Shown piece by piece: positions 26,608 to 34,633 of a stretch of DNA of 64,000 bases; position 1 is the first letter of the stretch, and every line of letters begins with the position of its first letter. The stretch covers positions 1 through 64,000 of the forward strand of contig NZ_ML701735.1 in assembly GCF_008087345.1 (NCBI RefSeq), given 5' to 3'. The notes beneath the pieces are model-generated. The model worked only from the letters and a program-made list of their open reading frames with translations. It ran no database searches and was not told where the DNA came from. The stretch comes from Nocardioides caldifontis (GTDB lineage: Bacteria > Actinomycetota > Actinomycetes > Propionibacteriales > Nocardioidaceae). Made by a program: the position numbers and the translations under genes.

Positions 26608-27188
26608 CGGGGGGTCTCCAGGCAGTCGCGCAGACGGATCAGCCCGTCCCGCATCCGAGTCTTGATCGTGGGCAGCGGCTTGTCGAGCAGCGTCGCCACC
26701 TCCGGGTAGGTGTAGCCGTTGAAGTAGGCCAGCCGCACCGACTCCAGCTGGAGCGCGGTCAACGTCTCCAGGCAGTCGCGGACGGCACCGTGCTCCTCGG
26801 CCGCGATCAGCCGGTCGTCGGCCGCGTCGTGGTGCACCTCGTCGGGGACGCCGGCGTGCTCGTCGTACTTCTTCTGTGCCTCGTTGCGCCGGACCGCGTC
26901 CACCGCGCGGCGGTGCGCGATCGTCATGATCCAGGTCTTCGCCGACCCCCGCTCCAGGTCGAACCCCGGGGCCTTGCGCCACACGTCGAGGAAGACCTCC
27001 TGCGTGACGTCCTCGGCGCGGGCCGGGTCGCGGACCACCCGTCGCGCGACGCCGTAGACCATCGAGCCGACCTCGTCGTACAGCTGCTCGAAGGCGGCGC
27101 TGTCACCGAGTGCGACCTGGCCGACGAGCACGTCGACGTCGGCGGGTTCGCGCGCGTGCACGAGCCGCAGCCCGGGTTCGGAACCCAT
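26604..27188 (-). CDS. sigK: ECF RNA polymerase sigma factor SigK
   Basis: 194 residues. Region 2 is at about 25-95 (ARAEDVTQEVFLDVWRKAP) and region 4 at about 135-190 (YFNGYTYPEVATLLDKP then TIKTRMRDGLIRLR). It directs RNA polymerase to a small regulon; in mycobacteria SigK controls secreted antigens and redox proteins, but targets here are unknown. The start at 27188 has GGGAGG 7 nt upstream. Confidence 0.9.
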   Translation of the reverse strand: MGSEPGLRLVHAREPADVDVLVGQVALGDSAAFEQLYDEVGSMVYGVARRVVRDPARAEDVTQEVFLDVWRKAPGFDLERGSAKTWIMTIAHRRAVDAVRRNEAQKKYDEHAGVPDEVHHDAADDRLIAAEEHGAVRDCLETLTALQLESVRLAYFNGYTYPEVATLLDKPLPTIKTRMRDGLIRLRDCLETPR

Positions 27189-27304
27189 CCGTGTGCCTCC
27201 CTGGGGACCGGGCGGCACGGGGTGGAACCGCCTCTCGACGTAGTTCGTCGGTGGAGCCTTCCCGGATTGCCCCGCCTCGATTTCGGCTGCACGATCCCCG
27301 CTGG

Positions 27305-27310
27305 TAAGGT
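27305..27310 (+). promoter_or_regulatory. Putative -10 for tRNA-Lys
   Basis: TAAGGT lies 14 nt before the tRNA 5' end, a suitable distance for a short pre-tRNA leader. Confidence 0.4.
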
Positions 27311-27324
27311 TGAGCCCGCTCCAG

Positions 27325-27397
<73 letters not shown>

Positions 27398-27407
27398 CGC
27401 GAAGCAA

Positions 27408-27441
27408 ACGAACGGCCCCTCCTCCGGCAGGGGCCGTTCGT
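27408..27441 (+). terminator. Strong terminator hairpin after tRNA-Lys
   Basis: ACGAACGGCCCCT and its exact complement form a 13-bp perfect stem with an 8-nt loop, followed by CGTTTCCCC. It starts 10 nt after the tRNA and is the best intrinsic terminator in the window. Confidence 0.9.
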
Positions 27442-27488
27442 CGTTTCCCCGTCGGTCACCGGGCCGCCCCACCTGCGAGACTGGACCG

Positions 27489-28493
27489 GTGACCGTCGAG
27501 ACTCCCGAGCTCCCTCAGGGATGGTCCGTCCGGGTCCCGGGCGGCGCCGACGTCCCGGCCCTGGTCGCCCTCTCCAACGAGCGGCGGCAGGCCGCCCGGG
27601 TGCCGGGCGGGGTCGACACCGAGCGCGTGGAGTCGATGGTGGTCGGACCGGCCTCGTGGACGCGGCGGCAGCTGGTGGCCGAGCACGACGGCGAGCTCTC
27701 CGGCTGGGTCGTCGTCCACGACCGCGCGGCCGGGCGGACCGGAGTCGACCTGGTCGTCCGGCCCGACGTCCCGGGCGCCGACGAGGTCGCCGGCGCGCTC
27801 CTCGGGTGGGCGGCGGCGACGGCCCGCGCGGTGGTGGCGGAGCGGGGGCTGACCACGACCCAGCTCGACGCCTCGCCGTACGTCGCCGAGCAGCGGCTCA
27901 AGCAGTGGCTGACCGCGGCCGGCTACCGCAAGACCCGGACCTGGCTGCAGATGACCCGCCCTGTCGACGACGCCGCGGCGCTCCCGCCCCCGCGCGAGGG
28001 GGTCGTCGTGCGCCGGGTCGCGACGCACGACAACGGGGTGCCGGTCGCCGCCGACCTGCAGCGGGTGCACCGGGTGCTCGAGGAGTCGTTCGCGGACCAC
28101 TTCAACTCCTACCGCGAGAGCTTTCCGGAGTTCCTGCAGCGGCTGCGCGAGGACCCGGGACACCGGTGGGACCACTGGTGGATCGCCGAGGTCGACGTGG
28201 ACGGCGAGACGATCACCGGCGGCGCGCTCGTCGCCACCGTGTCGCAGGAGGACGCGACGGGGAGCGAGGGCAGCTACGTCGACTACATCGGCGTGCACCG
28301 TGACGCCCGCGGGCGCGGGATCGCCAAGGCGCTGCTGCACACGGTGATCCGCGACGCCCACGACCTCGGTCGCAACCGGGTCGGGCTCGAGGTGGACGCG
28401 GACTCCCCCACCGGAGCGGACGCGCTCTACCGGTCGATGGGGTGGACGACCAGCTACGAGACCGAGTCCTGGCACGCGGAGTGCCGCGTCTGA
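27489..28493 (+). CDS. Tandem GNAT acetyltransferase
   Basis: 334 residues with two GNAT-like halves. The N-terminal half (about 1-160) is degenerate. The C-terminal half (about 170-334) holds the acetyl-CoA motif DYIGVHRDARGRGIAKALL with Arg/Gly spacing Q/RxxGxG/A, and ends with the VGLEVDADSPTGADALYRSMGW motif B. The layout resembles mycothiol synthase-like and other actinobacterial double-GNAT enzymes; the acceptor cannot be named. GTG start at 27489. Confidence 0.82.
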   Translation: MTVETPELPQGWSVRVPGGADVPALVALSNERRQAARVPGGVDTERVESMVVGPASWTRRQLVAEHDGELSGWVVVHDRAAGRTGVDLVVRPDVPGADEVAGALLGWAAATARAVVAERGLTTTQLDASPYVAEQRLKQWLTAAGYRKTRTWLQMTRPVDDAAALPPPREGVVVRRVATHDNGVPVAADLQRVHRVLEESFADHFNSYRESFPEFLQRLREDPGHRWDHWWIAEVDVDGETITGGALVATVSQEDATGSEGSYVDYIGVHRDARGRGIAKALLHTVIRDAHDLGRNRVGLEVDADSPTGADALYRSMGWTTSYETESWHAECRV

Positions 28494-28570
28494 CGGTCTG
28501 GCGGGTCTGACGGGTAGCCCCGCACCCGCCGGGTACGACCACGGCAGCACCGTCGACCCACAGGAGCCCG

Positions 28571-29515
28571 ATGTCCAGGACCATCCGCCGCGGACTGCTC
28601 GCCGGGGCTGCCGGCACCGCCGCGCTCAACGCCGCCACCTACCTCGACATGGCCCTGCGCGGCCGACCGGCCAGCACCGTGCCGGAGCGCACGGTCGAGG
28701 CAGCCGCAGACCGGACCGGCATCGCCGTGCCGGGCGGCCGGAGCGCACGTGAGGCGCGGACGACCGCGCTCGGCGCGCTCGGAGGGGTCGCGACGGGGCT
28801 GGCCGTGGGCGTGGCCGCCAGCGCGGCACGCACGGCCGGGCTCCGGCTGCCTCCGGCGCTCGACACCCTCGCGACCGGCGGCGCAGCCCTGGTGCTCGGC
28901 AACGCCTCGTCGGTCCGCCTCGGCACCACCGACCCCCGCGGCTGGAGCGCGAGCGACTGGACCGCGGACGTGGTGCCGCACCTCGCGTTCGGGCTCGCCG
29001 CCTCCGCGGTGCTGCGTGAGAGCGAACCCCGCGAGCTCGACCGGTCGAGGCCGGTGCACGTGTCGCAACCGCCCAAGGAGAAGCGGCCGCGCGGGGTGCT
29101 CTCGCGCTCCGCGATGATCGGCTTCGCCTCCGGGATCCGCAGCTCGTTCGGGATCGCGGCAGTCGTGCTCGGCACGGGGTCGCGCCCTGGAGCTGTCCGC
29201 AAGGTCGTGGCGGCGGCGCCGGTCGCCGGCGAGCTCACCGCCGACAAGTTGCCGGCAGCGCCGAGCCGCCTCGAGCCGCCGTCGCTGGCGGTCCGGGGCG
29301 CGGTCGGTGCCGGGGCGGCCGCGGCGCTGGCCCGGCGAGACGAGGACGGCACGGTGCTTCCCGGCCTCGTCGGAGGCGTGGCCGCAGTGGCCGGGTCGTT
29401 CGTCGGCAACGCGTGGCGCGAGACGGCCACCGCGCGCCGGGCCCCGCTCGCCGCGGCCCTGCTGGAGGACGGGCTCGGGCTGCTGCTGGCGACCTCGGCG
29501 GCTCGACGCCGTTGA
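28571..29515 (+). CDS. Membrane protein of unknown function
   Basis: 314 residues with several short hydrophobic Ala/Gly/Val segments (about 8-25, 60-85, 96-115, 130-150 and, in the C-terminal half, 178-196, 240-258 and 265-310). The C-terminal half, with GFASGIRSSFGIAA and later GxVGAGAAAAL repeats, is reminiscent of the DUF4126 type of small membrane proteins. An AGGAG ribosome site supports the ATG. No function can be assigned. Confidence 0.6.
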   Translation: MSRTIRRGLLAGAAGTAALNAATYLDMALRGRPASTVPERTVEAAADRTGIAVPGGRSAREARTTALGALGGVATGLAVGVAASAARTAGLRLPPALDTLATGGAALVLGNASSVRLGTTDPRGWSASDWTADVVPHLAFGLAASAVLRESEPRELDRSRPVHVSQPPKEKRPRGVLSRSAMIGFASGIRSSFGIAAVVLGTGSRPGAVRKVVAAAPVAGELTADKLPAAPSRLEPPSLAVRGAVGAGAAAALARRDEDGTVLPGLVGGVAAVAGSFVGNAWRETATARRAPLAAALLEDGLGLLLATSAARRR

Positions 29516-29524
29516 CTGTCGGGG

Positions 29525-29608
29525 TCAGATGCGACGGCGGCCCCGGATGAGGGTGAGCGCGAGCCACACGACGACGGCCAGGACGATGAGGACGAGGATG
29601 AACTTCAT
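29525..29608 (-). CDS. Possible 27-residue single-helix membrane peptide
   Basis: A short frame encodes MKFILVLIVLAVVVWL followed by LTLIRGRRRI: one membrane helix and a basic tail. No clear ribosome site is visible. Peptides of this kind are common but hard to confirm; it could equally be chance. Confidence 0.4.
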   Translation of the reverse strand: MKFILVLIVLAVVVWLALTLIRGRRRI

Positions 29609-29689
29609 GGCCGACTGGTACCCCCGCGAGAACCGGTTCGAACCTGAGGACGCCTCATGTCGGCCGGTGTCCGCTGCGCACCCGGCGGG

Positions 29690-29695
29690 TACGGT
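29690..29695 (+). promoter_or_regulatory. Putative leaderless -10 for the small basic protein
   Basis: TACGGT is followed by 6 nt and the ATG at 29702. Confidence 0.4.
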
Positions 29696-29701
29696 CTCTC
29701 C

Positions 29702-29848
29702 ATGAAGCTGCTCCGCACCGCCGCCGCCGCCGGGATCGCCAAGAAGCTGTACGACGAGGCCCGGAAGCCGGCGAACCAGGCGAAGATCCAGAAGGCGATC
29801 GAGTCCTACAAGGCCCGCAAGGGACAGGGGCGCCGCCCCGGCCACTAG
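29702..29848 (+). CDS. Small basic hypothetical protein
   Basis: 48 residues, rich in Lys, Ala and Arg, predicted to be a single long amphipathic helix (LYDEARKPANQAKIQKA). It overlaps the end of the convergent RsbP gene by 4 bp. Family not recognised. Confidence 0.5.
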   Translation: MKLLRTAAAAGIAKKLYDEARKPANQAKIQKAIESYKARKGQGRRPGH

Positions 29849-31029
29849 GAGGCCGCCGGCGGCGCAGCGACCGTGACGACCGCGATGTCGTCACGGGGTG
29901 ACCCGCCCTGGAAGGCGAGCACGTCCTCGAGGACGGCCTGCGCGAGCTCCCCCACCGGGTGCTTCGCCACGACGTCACGGAGCCGCTGCTCGCCGTACAT
30001 CTCGTCGCCGCGCCTGGCCTCGGTGACCCCGTCGGTGAACAGCACCAGCGCGCAGCCGGGCGGCAGCGGGAACCCGCTGTCGGCGAACGACGGGTTGGCG
30101 AACGCGCCGACGAGCGAGCCCGGGGTGCCGACGTCCTCGACCAGGCCGTCGGCCGAGACCAGCATCGGGTGCGGGTGGCCACCGAGGCTCACCGAGGTCC
30201 GCCACCCTTCCGCGGAGCGGCGCAGCCGGAGCAGGGCGACCGTGCAGAACTTGTCCGTCGGGTGGTGCTGGAGCACCTCGTCCAGTGTGTAGAGGACCTG
30301 GGCCGGGCTCGCGGTGCGCACCGACAGCGCCCGGAGGGTGTGGCGCACGAGCGCGGTGACCACCGCCGCGTCGACCCCCTTGCCGCAGACGTCGCCCAGC
30401 GTGACGACCCAGTCGTCCTCCCCGATCTCGAAGACGTCGTAGAAGTCGCCGCCGACCTCCGCGCCGGTGCCCGCAGGGCGGTACACCGCGTGCAGCTCGA
30501 GCCCCGGGATCGCCGGCGGGACCGGCGGCATCAGCGTCCGCTGCAGGGTGTGGGCCAGCGCGGTGGCGCGGAGCTCGGACTCCTCGGCGCGCCGCTTGGC
30601 GCGCAGCAGCTCGCGTTCGTACTCGCGGCGCTCGGTCGCGTCGACCACCACGACCCGGACGACCGCGGGCTCCCCGGTCTCGTCCCGCTCGAGCGCGGCG
30701 TTGAGCAGCACGGGCAGCCGGCCGCCGTCGGAGGTGACGATGTCGAGGGCCAGCTCGCGCACCTGCCCCTGCAGCCGGAGCATCGGCGCGTAGTGCGTGT
30801 CGTGGAAGATCCGGCCGCCGCCGGTCAGCAGGCTCGTCAGGCGCCGTACGCCGACGAGCTCCTCACGGGTGTAACCGGTCCAGTCGAGGAACGTCTGGTT
30901 GACCTTCGCCACCATGCCGTCCGGGGTGGTGGACAGCAGGCCGCAGGGGACGCGGTCGACGACGGTCTGGGGGTCCTCCCGGTCGGCCAGCTCCGCGACC
31001 AGGCGTCCGTCCTCCGGACCGGACGTCAC
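29845..31029 (-). CDS. rsbP: PAS-PP2C serine phosphatase, RsbP-like
   Basis: 394 residues: a PAS domain (about 22-140; NQTFLDWTGYTREEL), a short coiled coil (about 140-165, rich in Arg/Glu) and a SpoIIE/PP2C phosphatase domain (about 170-390) with GGDFYDVF, LGDVCGKGVDA, TDGVTEA and DDIAVV carrying the metal-binding aspartates. This is the same order as Bacillus RsbP, which dephosphorylates the anti-anti-sigma factor RsbV in energy stress. The GTG start overlaps the stop of the rsbQ-like gene as GTGA. No RsbV, RsbW or SigB gene lies in the window. Confidence 0.85.
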   Translation of the reverse strand: MTSGPEDGRLVAELADREDPQTVVDRVPCGLLSTTPDGMVAKVNQTFLDWTGYTREELVGVRRLTSLLTGGGRIFHDTHYAPMLRLQGQVRELALDIVTSDGGRLPVLLNAALERDETGEPAVVRVVVVDATERREYERELLRAKRRAEESELRATALAHTLQRTLMPPVPPAIPGLELHAVYRPAGTGAEVGGDFYDVFEIGEDDWVVTLGDVCGKGVDAAVVTALVRHTLRALSVRTASPAQVLYTLDEVLQHHPTDKFCTVALLRLRRSAEGWRTSVSLGGHPHPMLVSADGLVEDVGTPGSLVGAFANPSFADSGFPLPPGCALVLFTDGVTEARRGDEMYGEQRLRDVVAKHPVGELAQAVLEDVLAFQGGSPRDDIAVVTVAAPPAAS

Positions 31030-31838
31030 ACCAGCGCCTCGCCCCGCACGAAGGCGGCGATGGCGGCGGTGGTCTCCTCGGGGGCGCTGAGGTTGGGGCA
31101 GTGGCCGACGGCGTCCAGGATGACCAGCTCGCTGCCCTCGATCGCGCGGTGGACGTACTCCCCCACCTCTATCGGCGCGATCACGTCCTCCTTGCACTGC
31201 AGCACCAGCGTCGGGACGTCGATCCGGGCGAGGTCGGCACGGTTGTCGGAGTTGAAGGTGACGTGCGCCCAGCGCCGGGCGATCTCGGGGTCGGTGCGGC
31301 AGAAGCTCTCGGTGAGCTCCTGGCCGAGCTCCGGCCGCTCGGGGTTGCCCATGATCACCGGCGCCATCGAGGAGGACCAGCCGAGGTAGTTGCTGTCCAG
31401 CGACTCGAGCAGCTCGTCGATGTCCTCGCGGCTGAACCCTCCGCGGTAGCCGTCGTCGTCGACGTAGCGCGGGGACGGGCCGACCATCACCAGCTTGGCG
31501 AAGCGGCCGGCGGGGGCGTCGGCGATCGCGAGCGCCCCGATCATCGACGACACCGAGTGGCCGACGAGGACGACGTCCTCGAGACCGAGCGACTCGCAGA
31601 TCTCGTTCACGTCCTGCGCGTAGCCGGCCAGCGAGCCGTAGCGCTCCGGGTCGTACGCCGAGACCACCGACCCGCCGGAGCCGACGTGGTCGAAGAGCAC
31701 CACCGAGAAGTCGTCCTCGAAGGCGGGCGCGACGTGGCGCCACATGTTCTGGTCACAGCCGAACCCGTGGGCGAACATGATCGGCTGACCGTCGAGCCGC
31801 CCCCGGATCCGGACGTTGTTGCGCACGACCGGGTCCAT
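31026..31838 (-). CDS. rsbQ: Alpha/beta hydrolase, RsbQ-like
   Basis: 270 residues. The sequence follows Bacillus RsbQ closely along its length: FAHGFGCDQNMW (about 22-33), the nucleophile elbow GHSVSSM (about 94-100), VMVGPSPRYVDDDGY, NYLGWSSSMAP, SFCRTDPEIAR, LQCKEDVIAP (acid) and VGHCPNLS (catalytic His). RsbQ is a hydrolase needed to activate RsbP. The overlap with the phosphatase gene and the same gene order make the assignment strong. No Shine-Dalgarno; a TACCCT hexamer lies 7 nt upstream of the ATG. Confidence 0.9.
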   Translation of the reverse strand: MDPVVRNNVRIRGRLDGQPIMFAHGFGCDQNMWRHVAPAFEDDFSVVLFDHVGSGGSVVSAYDPERYGSLAGYAQDVNEICESLGLEDVVLVGHSVSSMIGALAIADAPAGRFAKLVMVGPSPRYVDDDGYRGGFSREDIDELLESLDSNYLGWSSSMAPVIMGNPERPELGQELTESFCRTDPEIARRWAHVTFNSDNRADLARIDVPTLVLQCKEDVIAPIEVGEYVHRAIEGSELVILDAVGHCPNLSAPEETTAAIAAFVRGEALV

Positions 31839-31845
31839 GGGTGGG

Positions 31846-31851
31846 AGGGTA
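31846..31851 (-). promoter_or_regulatory. Putative leaderless -10 for the rsbQP pair
   Basis: TACCCT on the minus strand is followed by 7 nt and the ATG at 31838. Confidence 0.5.
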
Positions 31852-31870
31852 CGGGATCGGTCCCACGGCG

Positions 31871-32674
31871 TCAGGCGTGCGCGGCCACCGTGGACCTGAG
31901 CACCTCGGCCAGCCGGTCGGGCCGGTTGGTGATGATGCCGTCCACGCCGTGCCGCAGCGCGCGCCGCTGGGCGCCCGTCCGGTCGACGGTCCACACCAGG
32001 CACTCCATGCCGAGGGCGTGCACCGCCCGCACGTAGGCGGCGTCGGCGGCGAGGTGGGCCGGGTTCACCTGGTCCGCCCACGTGGCGAGCGCGGCCAGGT
32101 TCGCGACCGCCGGCCGCCCGAGGATCCCGACCCGGAGCGGCGGCAGCCGGGTCTTCAGCTCCTTCATCGCGGCGACGTCGAAGGACTGCACGACGACGGG
32201 GACGCCAGCCACCGTGGGGGCGTCGCCCAGCTCGACAGCCAGCTGCGCGGCCAGGTCGGCGACCACGCCGGGGTGGAGGTCGGGCCGCTTCAGCTCGAGC
32301 TGGAGCCCCACCCCCGTCCCGCGGAGCGTGTCGAGCAGCTCGGCGAGGGTCGGGACCCGCTCCCCGGCGTACCTCCGGGAGAACCAGCTCCCCGCGTCCA
32401 GCCGGCGGAGCTCCTCGAGCGTGAGGTCGGCGACCCGCCACGGCGCCCGGCGCGAGTGGCGGGCCCGGACGTCGGTGGTCCGGGCGAGGGTCACGTCGTG
32501 CATGAGGACCAGTGCCCCGTCACGGGTGCGCTGCAGGTCGACCTCGACGAGGTCGACGCCGAGCGCCACGGCCGCACGGACGGCCGCGAGCGTGTTCTCG
32601 GGGGCGTGCCAGCTGGCGCCGCGGTGGGCGATCGAGAGGACGGGACGGTCCTGGGTGCGGGACCGGACGGGCAC
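31871..32674 (-). CDS. Glycerophosphodiester phosphodiesterase
   Basis: 267 residues of the GDPD family: SIAHRGASWHAPENT (about 14-28) with the catalytic His and Glu-Asn, GVDLVEVDLQRTRDG with the metal-binding Glu and Asp, LVLMHD with the second His, and the closing GVDGIITNRPD. It should split glycerophosphodiesters to glycerol-3-phosphate and an alcohol. There is no signal peptide. GTG at 32674 is chosen because AAGGAG lies 6-7 nt upstream; an upstream start at 32749 would add an unlikely Pro-rich lead. Confidence 0.87.
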   Translation of the reverse strand: MPVRSRTQDRPVLSIAHRGASWHAPENTLAAVRAAVALGVDLVEVDLQRTRDGALVLMHDVTLARTTDVRARHSRRAPWRVADLTLEELRRLDAGSWFSRRYAGERVPTLAELLDTLRGTGVGLQLELKRPDLHPGVVADLAAQLAVELGDAPTVAGVPVVVQSFDVAAMKELKTRLPPLRVGILGRPAVANLAALATWADQVNPAHLAADAAYVRAVHALGMECLVWTVDRTGAQRRALRHGVDGIITNRPDRLAEVLRSTVAAHA

Positions 32675-32773
32675 GAGCGCTCCTTCGGACGGCTTCCTCA
32701 GCACGTCCGACGGTGCCCTTCCGGGGTGAACCGGAGGTGGCCCCGGCATGACCCCGGGCTGCCGGGGCGGCGG

Positions 32774-32965
32774 CTAGTCGGTGGGCTCCGGCGACCCGGG
32801 GACCTCGTCGGCCTGGTCCTCGGCGGGCGCCGCGTCGTCCTTCTGCTCGAGGTTCTCCTGCTCCTCGTCCGGCGAGGCGTCGAGGGCGCCCTGGACGTCG
32901 ACGTGCTTCTCCTCGAGCTCGTCGACGATGCGGCGGGCGTCGTCTCCCTGCGGGGTCTCGCTCAT
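32774..32965 (-). CDS. Small acidic hypothetical protein
   Basis: 63 residues from ATG 32965, strongly acidic, with one predicted helix (DARRIVDELEEKHVDV) and a disordered Glu/Asp/Ala tail. Proteins with this helix occur next to varied genes in actinobacteria; no function is known. The ribosome site is weak. Confidence 0.5.
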   Translation of the reverse strand: MSETPQGDDARRIVDELEEKHVDVQGALDASPDEEQENLEQKDDAAPAEDQADEVPGSPEPTD

Positions 32966-33068
32966 GCGGGCCACGTACCCGCGCAGCCACGCCGCGAAAA
33001 CAGGCGTCCCAGGCGGGAGCCCTCACGCACCTCGGTGTGGCTCGGGCCCTTCGGCCCGACCAGCGGTC

Positions 33069-33074
33069 TAGGGT
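33069..33074 (+). promoter_or_regulatory. Putative leaderless -10 for the DNA methyltransferase
   Basis: TAGGGT is followed by 6 nt and the GTG at 33081. Confidence 0.5.
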
Positions 33075-33080
33075 CCGAGC

Positions 33081-34175
33081 GTGATCAAGTACCTCGGCTC
33101 CAAGCGGGCCCTGGTGCCGGTGCTCGGCTCCATCGCGACGGCGGTGGGCGCGAGGACCGCGGTGGACCTCTTCACCGGCACGACCCGGGTCGCGCAGGAG
33201 CTCAAGCGGCGCGGGCTCCACGTCACCGGCGTCGACACCGCCAGCTACAGCGGGGTGCTCGGCGACTGCTTCCTCGCCACGGACGCCCTGCAGGTGGACC
33301 AGGCGGAGCTGCTCCGGGCGCTCGCGCACCTCGCGTCGCTGCCCGGGGAGCGTGGCTACTTCACGGAGACCTTCTGCGAGAACGCACGGTTCGTGCACCC
33401 GCGCAACGGCATGCGCGTCGACGCGGTCCGGCGCGCCATCGAGGAGTCGTACGCCGGGACACCGCTGCACGCGCTCCTGCTCGCGGCGCTGCTCGTCGCC
33501 ACCGACCGCGTCGACTCCACGACCGGCGTCCAGATGGCCTTCCTCAAGCAGTGGGCCCCGCGCGCCCTGCGCGAGCTGACCCTCCAGCCCCCGGCGCTGC
33601 TCGAGGGCCCGGGCGCGATGGTGGTCGGCGACGCGCTGGAGGTCGTCGAGACCCTCGAGCCCGTGGACCTCGCGTACCTCGACCCGCCGTACAACCAGCA
33701 CCGCTACTTCACGAACTACCACGTGTGGGAGACCCTCGTCCGGTGGGACGCCCCGGACCACTACGGCATCGCCTGCAAGCGCGTGGACGCCCGGGACGAC
33801 GAGGCGACGCGCAGCGTCTTCAACCGGCGGGCGACGATGCCGGCGGCGCTCGCCGCGCTGCTGCAGCGGGTCCGCGCCGAGGTCGTGGTGGTCTCCTACA
33901 ACGACGAGGGGTGGATCACCCCCGACGAGATGGTCACCATGCTCCGCGACGCCGGTCACCCGGCGGTGCGCCGGCTCGCCTTCGACAGCAAGAGGTACGT
34001 CGGCGCGCAGATCGGCATCCACGGCCCCACCGGCGAGAAGGTCGGGACCGTGTCGAGGCTCCGCAACGTCGAGTACGTCTTCGTCGCGGGCCCTGGGGAC
34101 AAGGTCGAGGCGGCCGTCCCGGAGGAGGGGGTGCTGCCTGCGCCGCTGCCCCGCTCGGCCACAATGGCGCCATGA
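33081..34175 (+). CDS. Orphan DNA N6-adenine methyltransferase (D12 class)
   Basis: 364 residues. KYLGSKRALVP at the start is the Dam/D12 opening motif, VDLFTGTTRVAQ (about 28-39) is the AdoMet-binding motif I, and YLDPPYNQHRY (about 197-207) carries the catalytic DPPY. A helical target-recognition region lies at about 70-170. It should methylate adenine in a specific DNA site. No restriction gene is near, so it acts alone, perhaps in regulation or as a phage-type modification enzyme. Its stop overlaps the lipoprotein start as ATGA. Confidence 0.85.
   Translation: MIKYLGSKRALVPVLGSIATAVGARTAVDLFTGTTRVAQELKRRGLHVTGVDTASYSGVLGDCFLATDALQVDQAELLRALAHLASLPGERGYFTETFCENARFVHPRNGMRVDAVRRAIEESYAGTPLHALLLAALLVATDRVDSTTGVQMAFLKQWAPRALRELTLQPPALLEGPGAMVVGDALEVVETLEPVDLAYLDPPYNQHRYFTNYHVWETLVRWDAPDHYGIACKRVDARDDEATRSVFNRRATMPAALAALLQRVRAEVVVVSYNDEGWITPDEMVTMLRDAGHPAVRRLAFDSKRYVGAQIGIHGPTGEKVGTVSRLRNVEYVFVAGPGDKVEAAVPEEGVLPAPLPRSATMAP
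34160..34165 (+). promoter_or_regulatory. Putative internal leaderless -10 for the lipoprotein
   Basis: CACAAT inside the end of the methyltransferase gene is followed by 6 nt and the ATG at 34172. Confidence 0.35.
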
Positions 34176-34633
34176 ACCGACGGTCCCGACTGCTCCGCAC
34201 CCCGCTCGTCCTGACCCTCGCCGCCACCTTGTGGCTGGCCGCCGGGTGCGGGGACGACGAGGAGCCGGAGGCCGGGACCAGCAGCCCGACGCCGACCGAG
34301 ACGGCGAGCGAGGAGCCCAGCGAGACCGCGGAGGCGACGCCGGGCGAGTCCGCCTCCCCGTCCGAGGAGCCCGGGCAGAGCGTCGCGATCACCATCCAGG
34401 GCGACGACGTCACGCCGGTGGCGCAGCAGGTCGAGCTGGGTGTCGGCGAGGAGCTGGTGCTCGAGGTGACCTCGGACCGCGCCGGCGAGCTGCACGTGCA
34501 CTCCAACCCGGAGCAGGAGCCGGCGTTCAAGCAGGGCACGTCGAGCATCACGCTCAGCTTCGACAAGCCCGGCCAGGTCGACGTCGAGGAGCACGAGAGC
34601 CACTCGCTGATCCTCCGGCTGCTGGTGAAGTAG
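34172..34633 (+). CDS. Lipoprotein with cupredoxin-like C-terminal domain
   Basis: 153 residues: lipoprotein signal with lipobox LAAGC (Cys at about 26), a Glu/Thr/Ser/Pro spacer (about 30-68), then a compact beta domain (about 70-153) with GELHVHSNPEQ and a closing ESHSLILRLLVK. The two His-rich segments recall metal-site loops of cupredoxin-like domains, but the full Cys/Met copper set is not seen. It is coupled to both neighbours (ATGA before, a shared base after). Confidence 0.7.
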   Translation: MNRRSRLLRTPLVLTLAATLWLAAGCGDDEEPEAGTSSPTPTETASEEPSETAEATPGESASPSEEPGQSVAITIQGDDVTPVAQQVELGVGEELVLEVTSDRAGELHVHSNPEQEPAFKQGTSSITLSFDKPGQVDVEEHESHSLILRLLVK

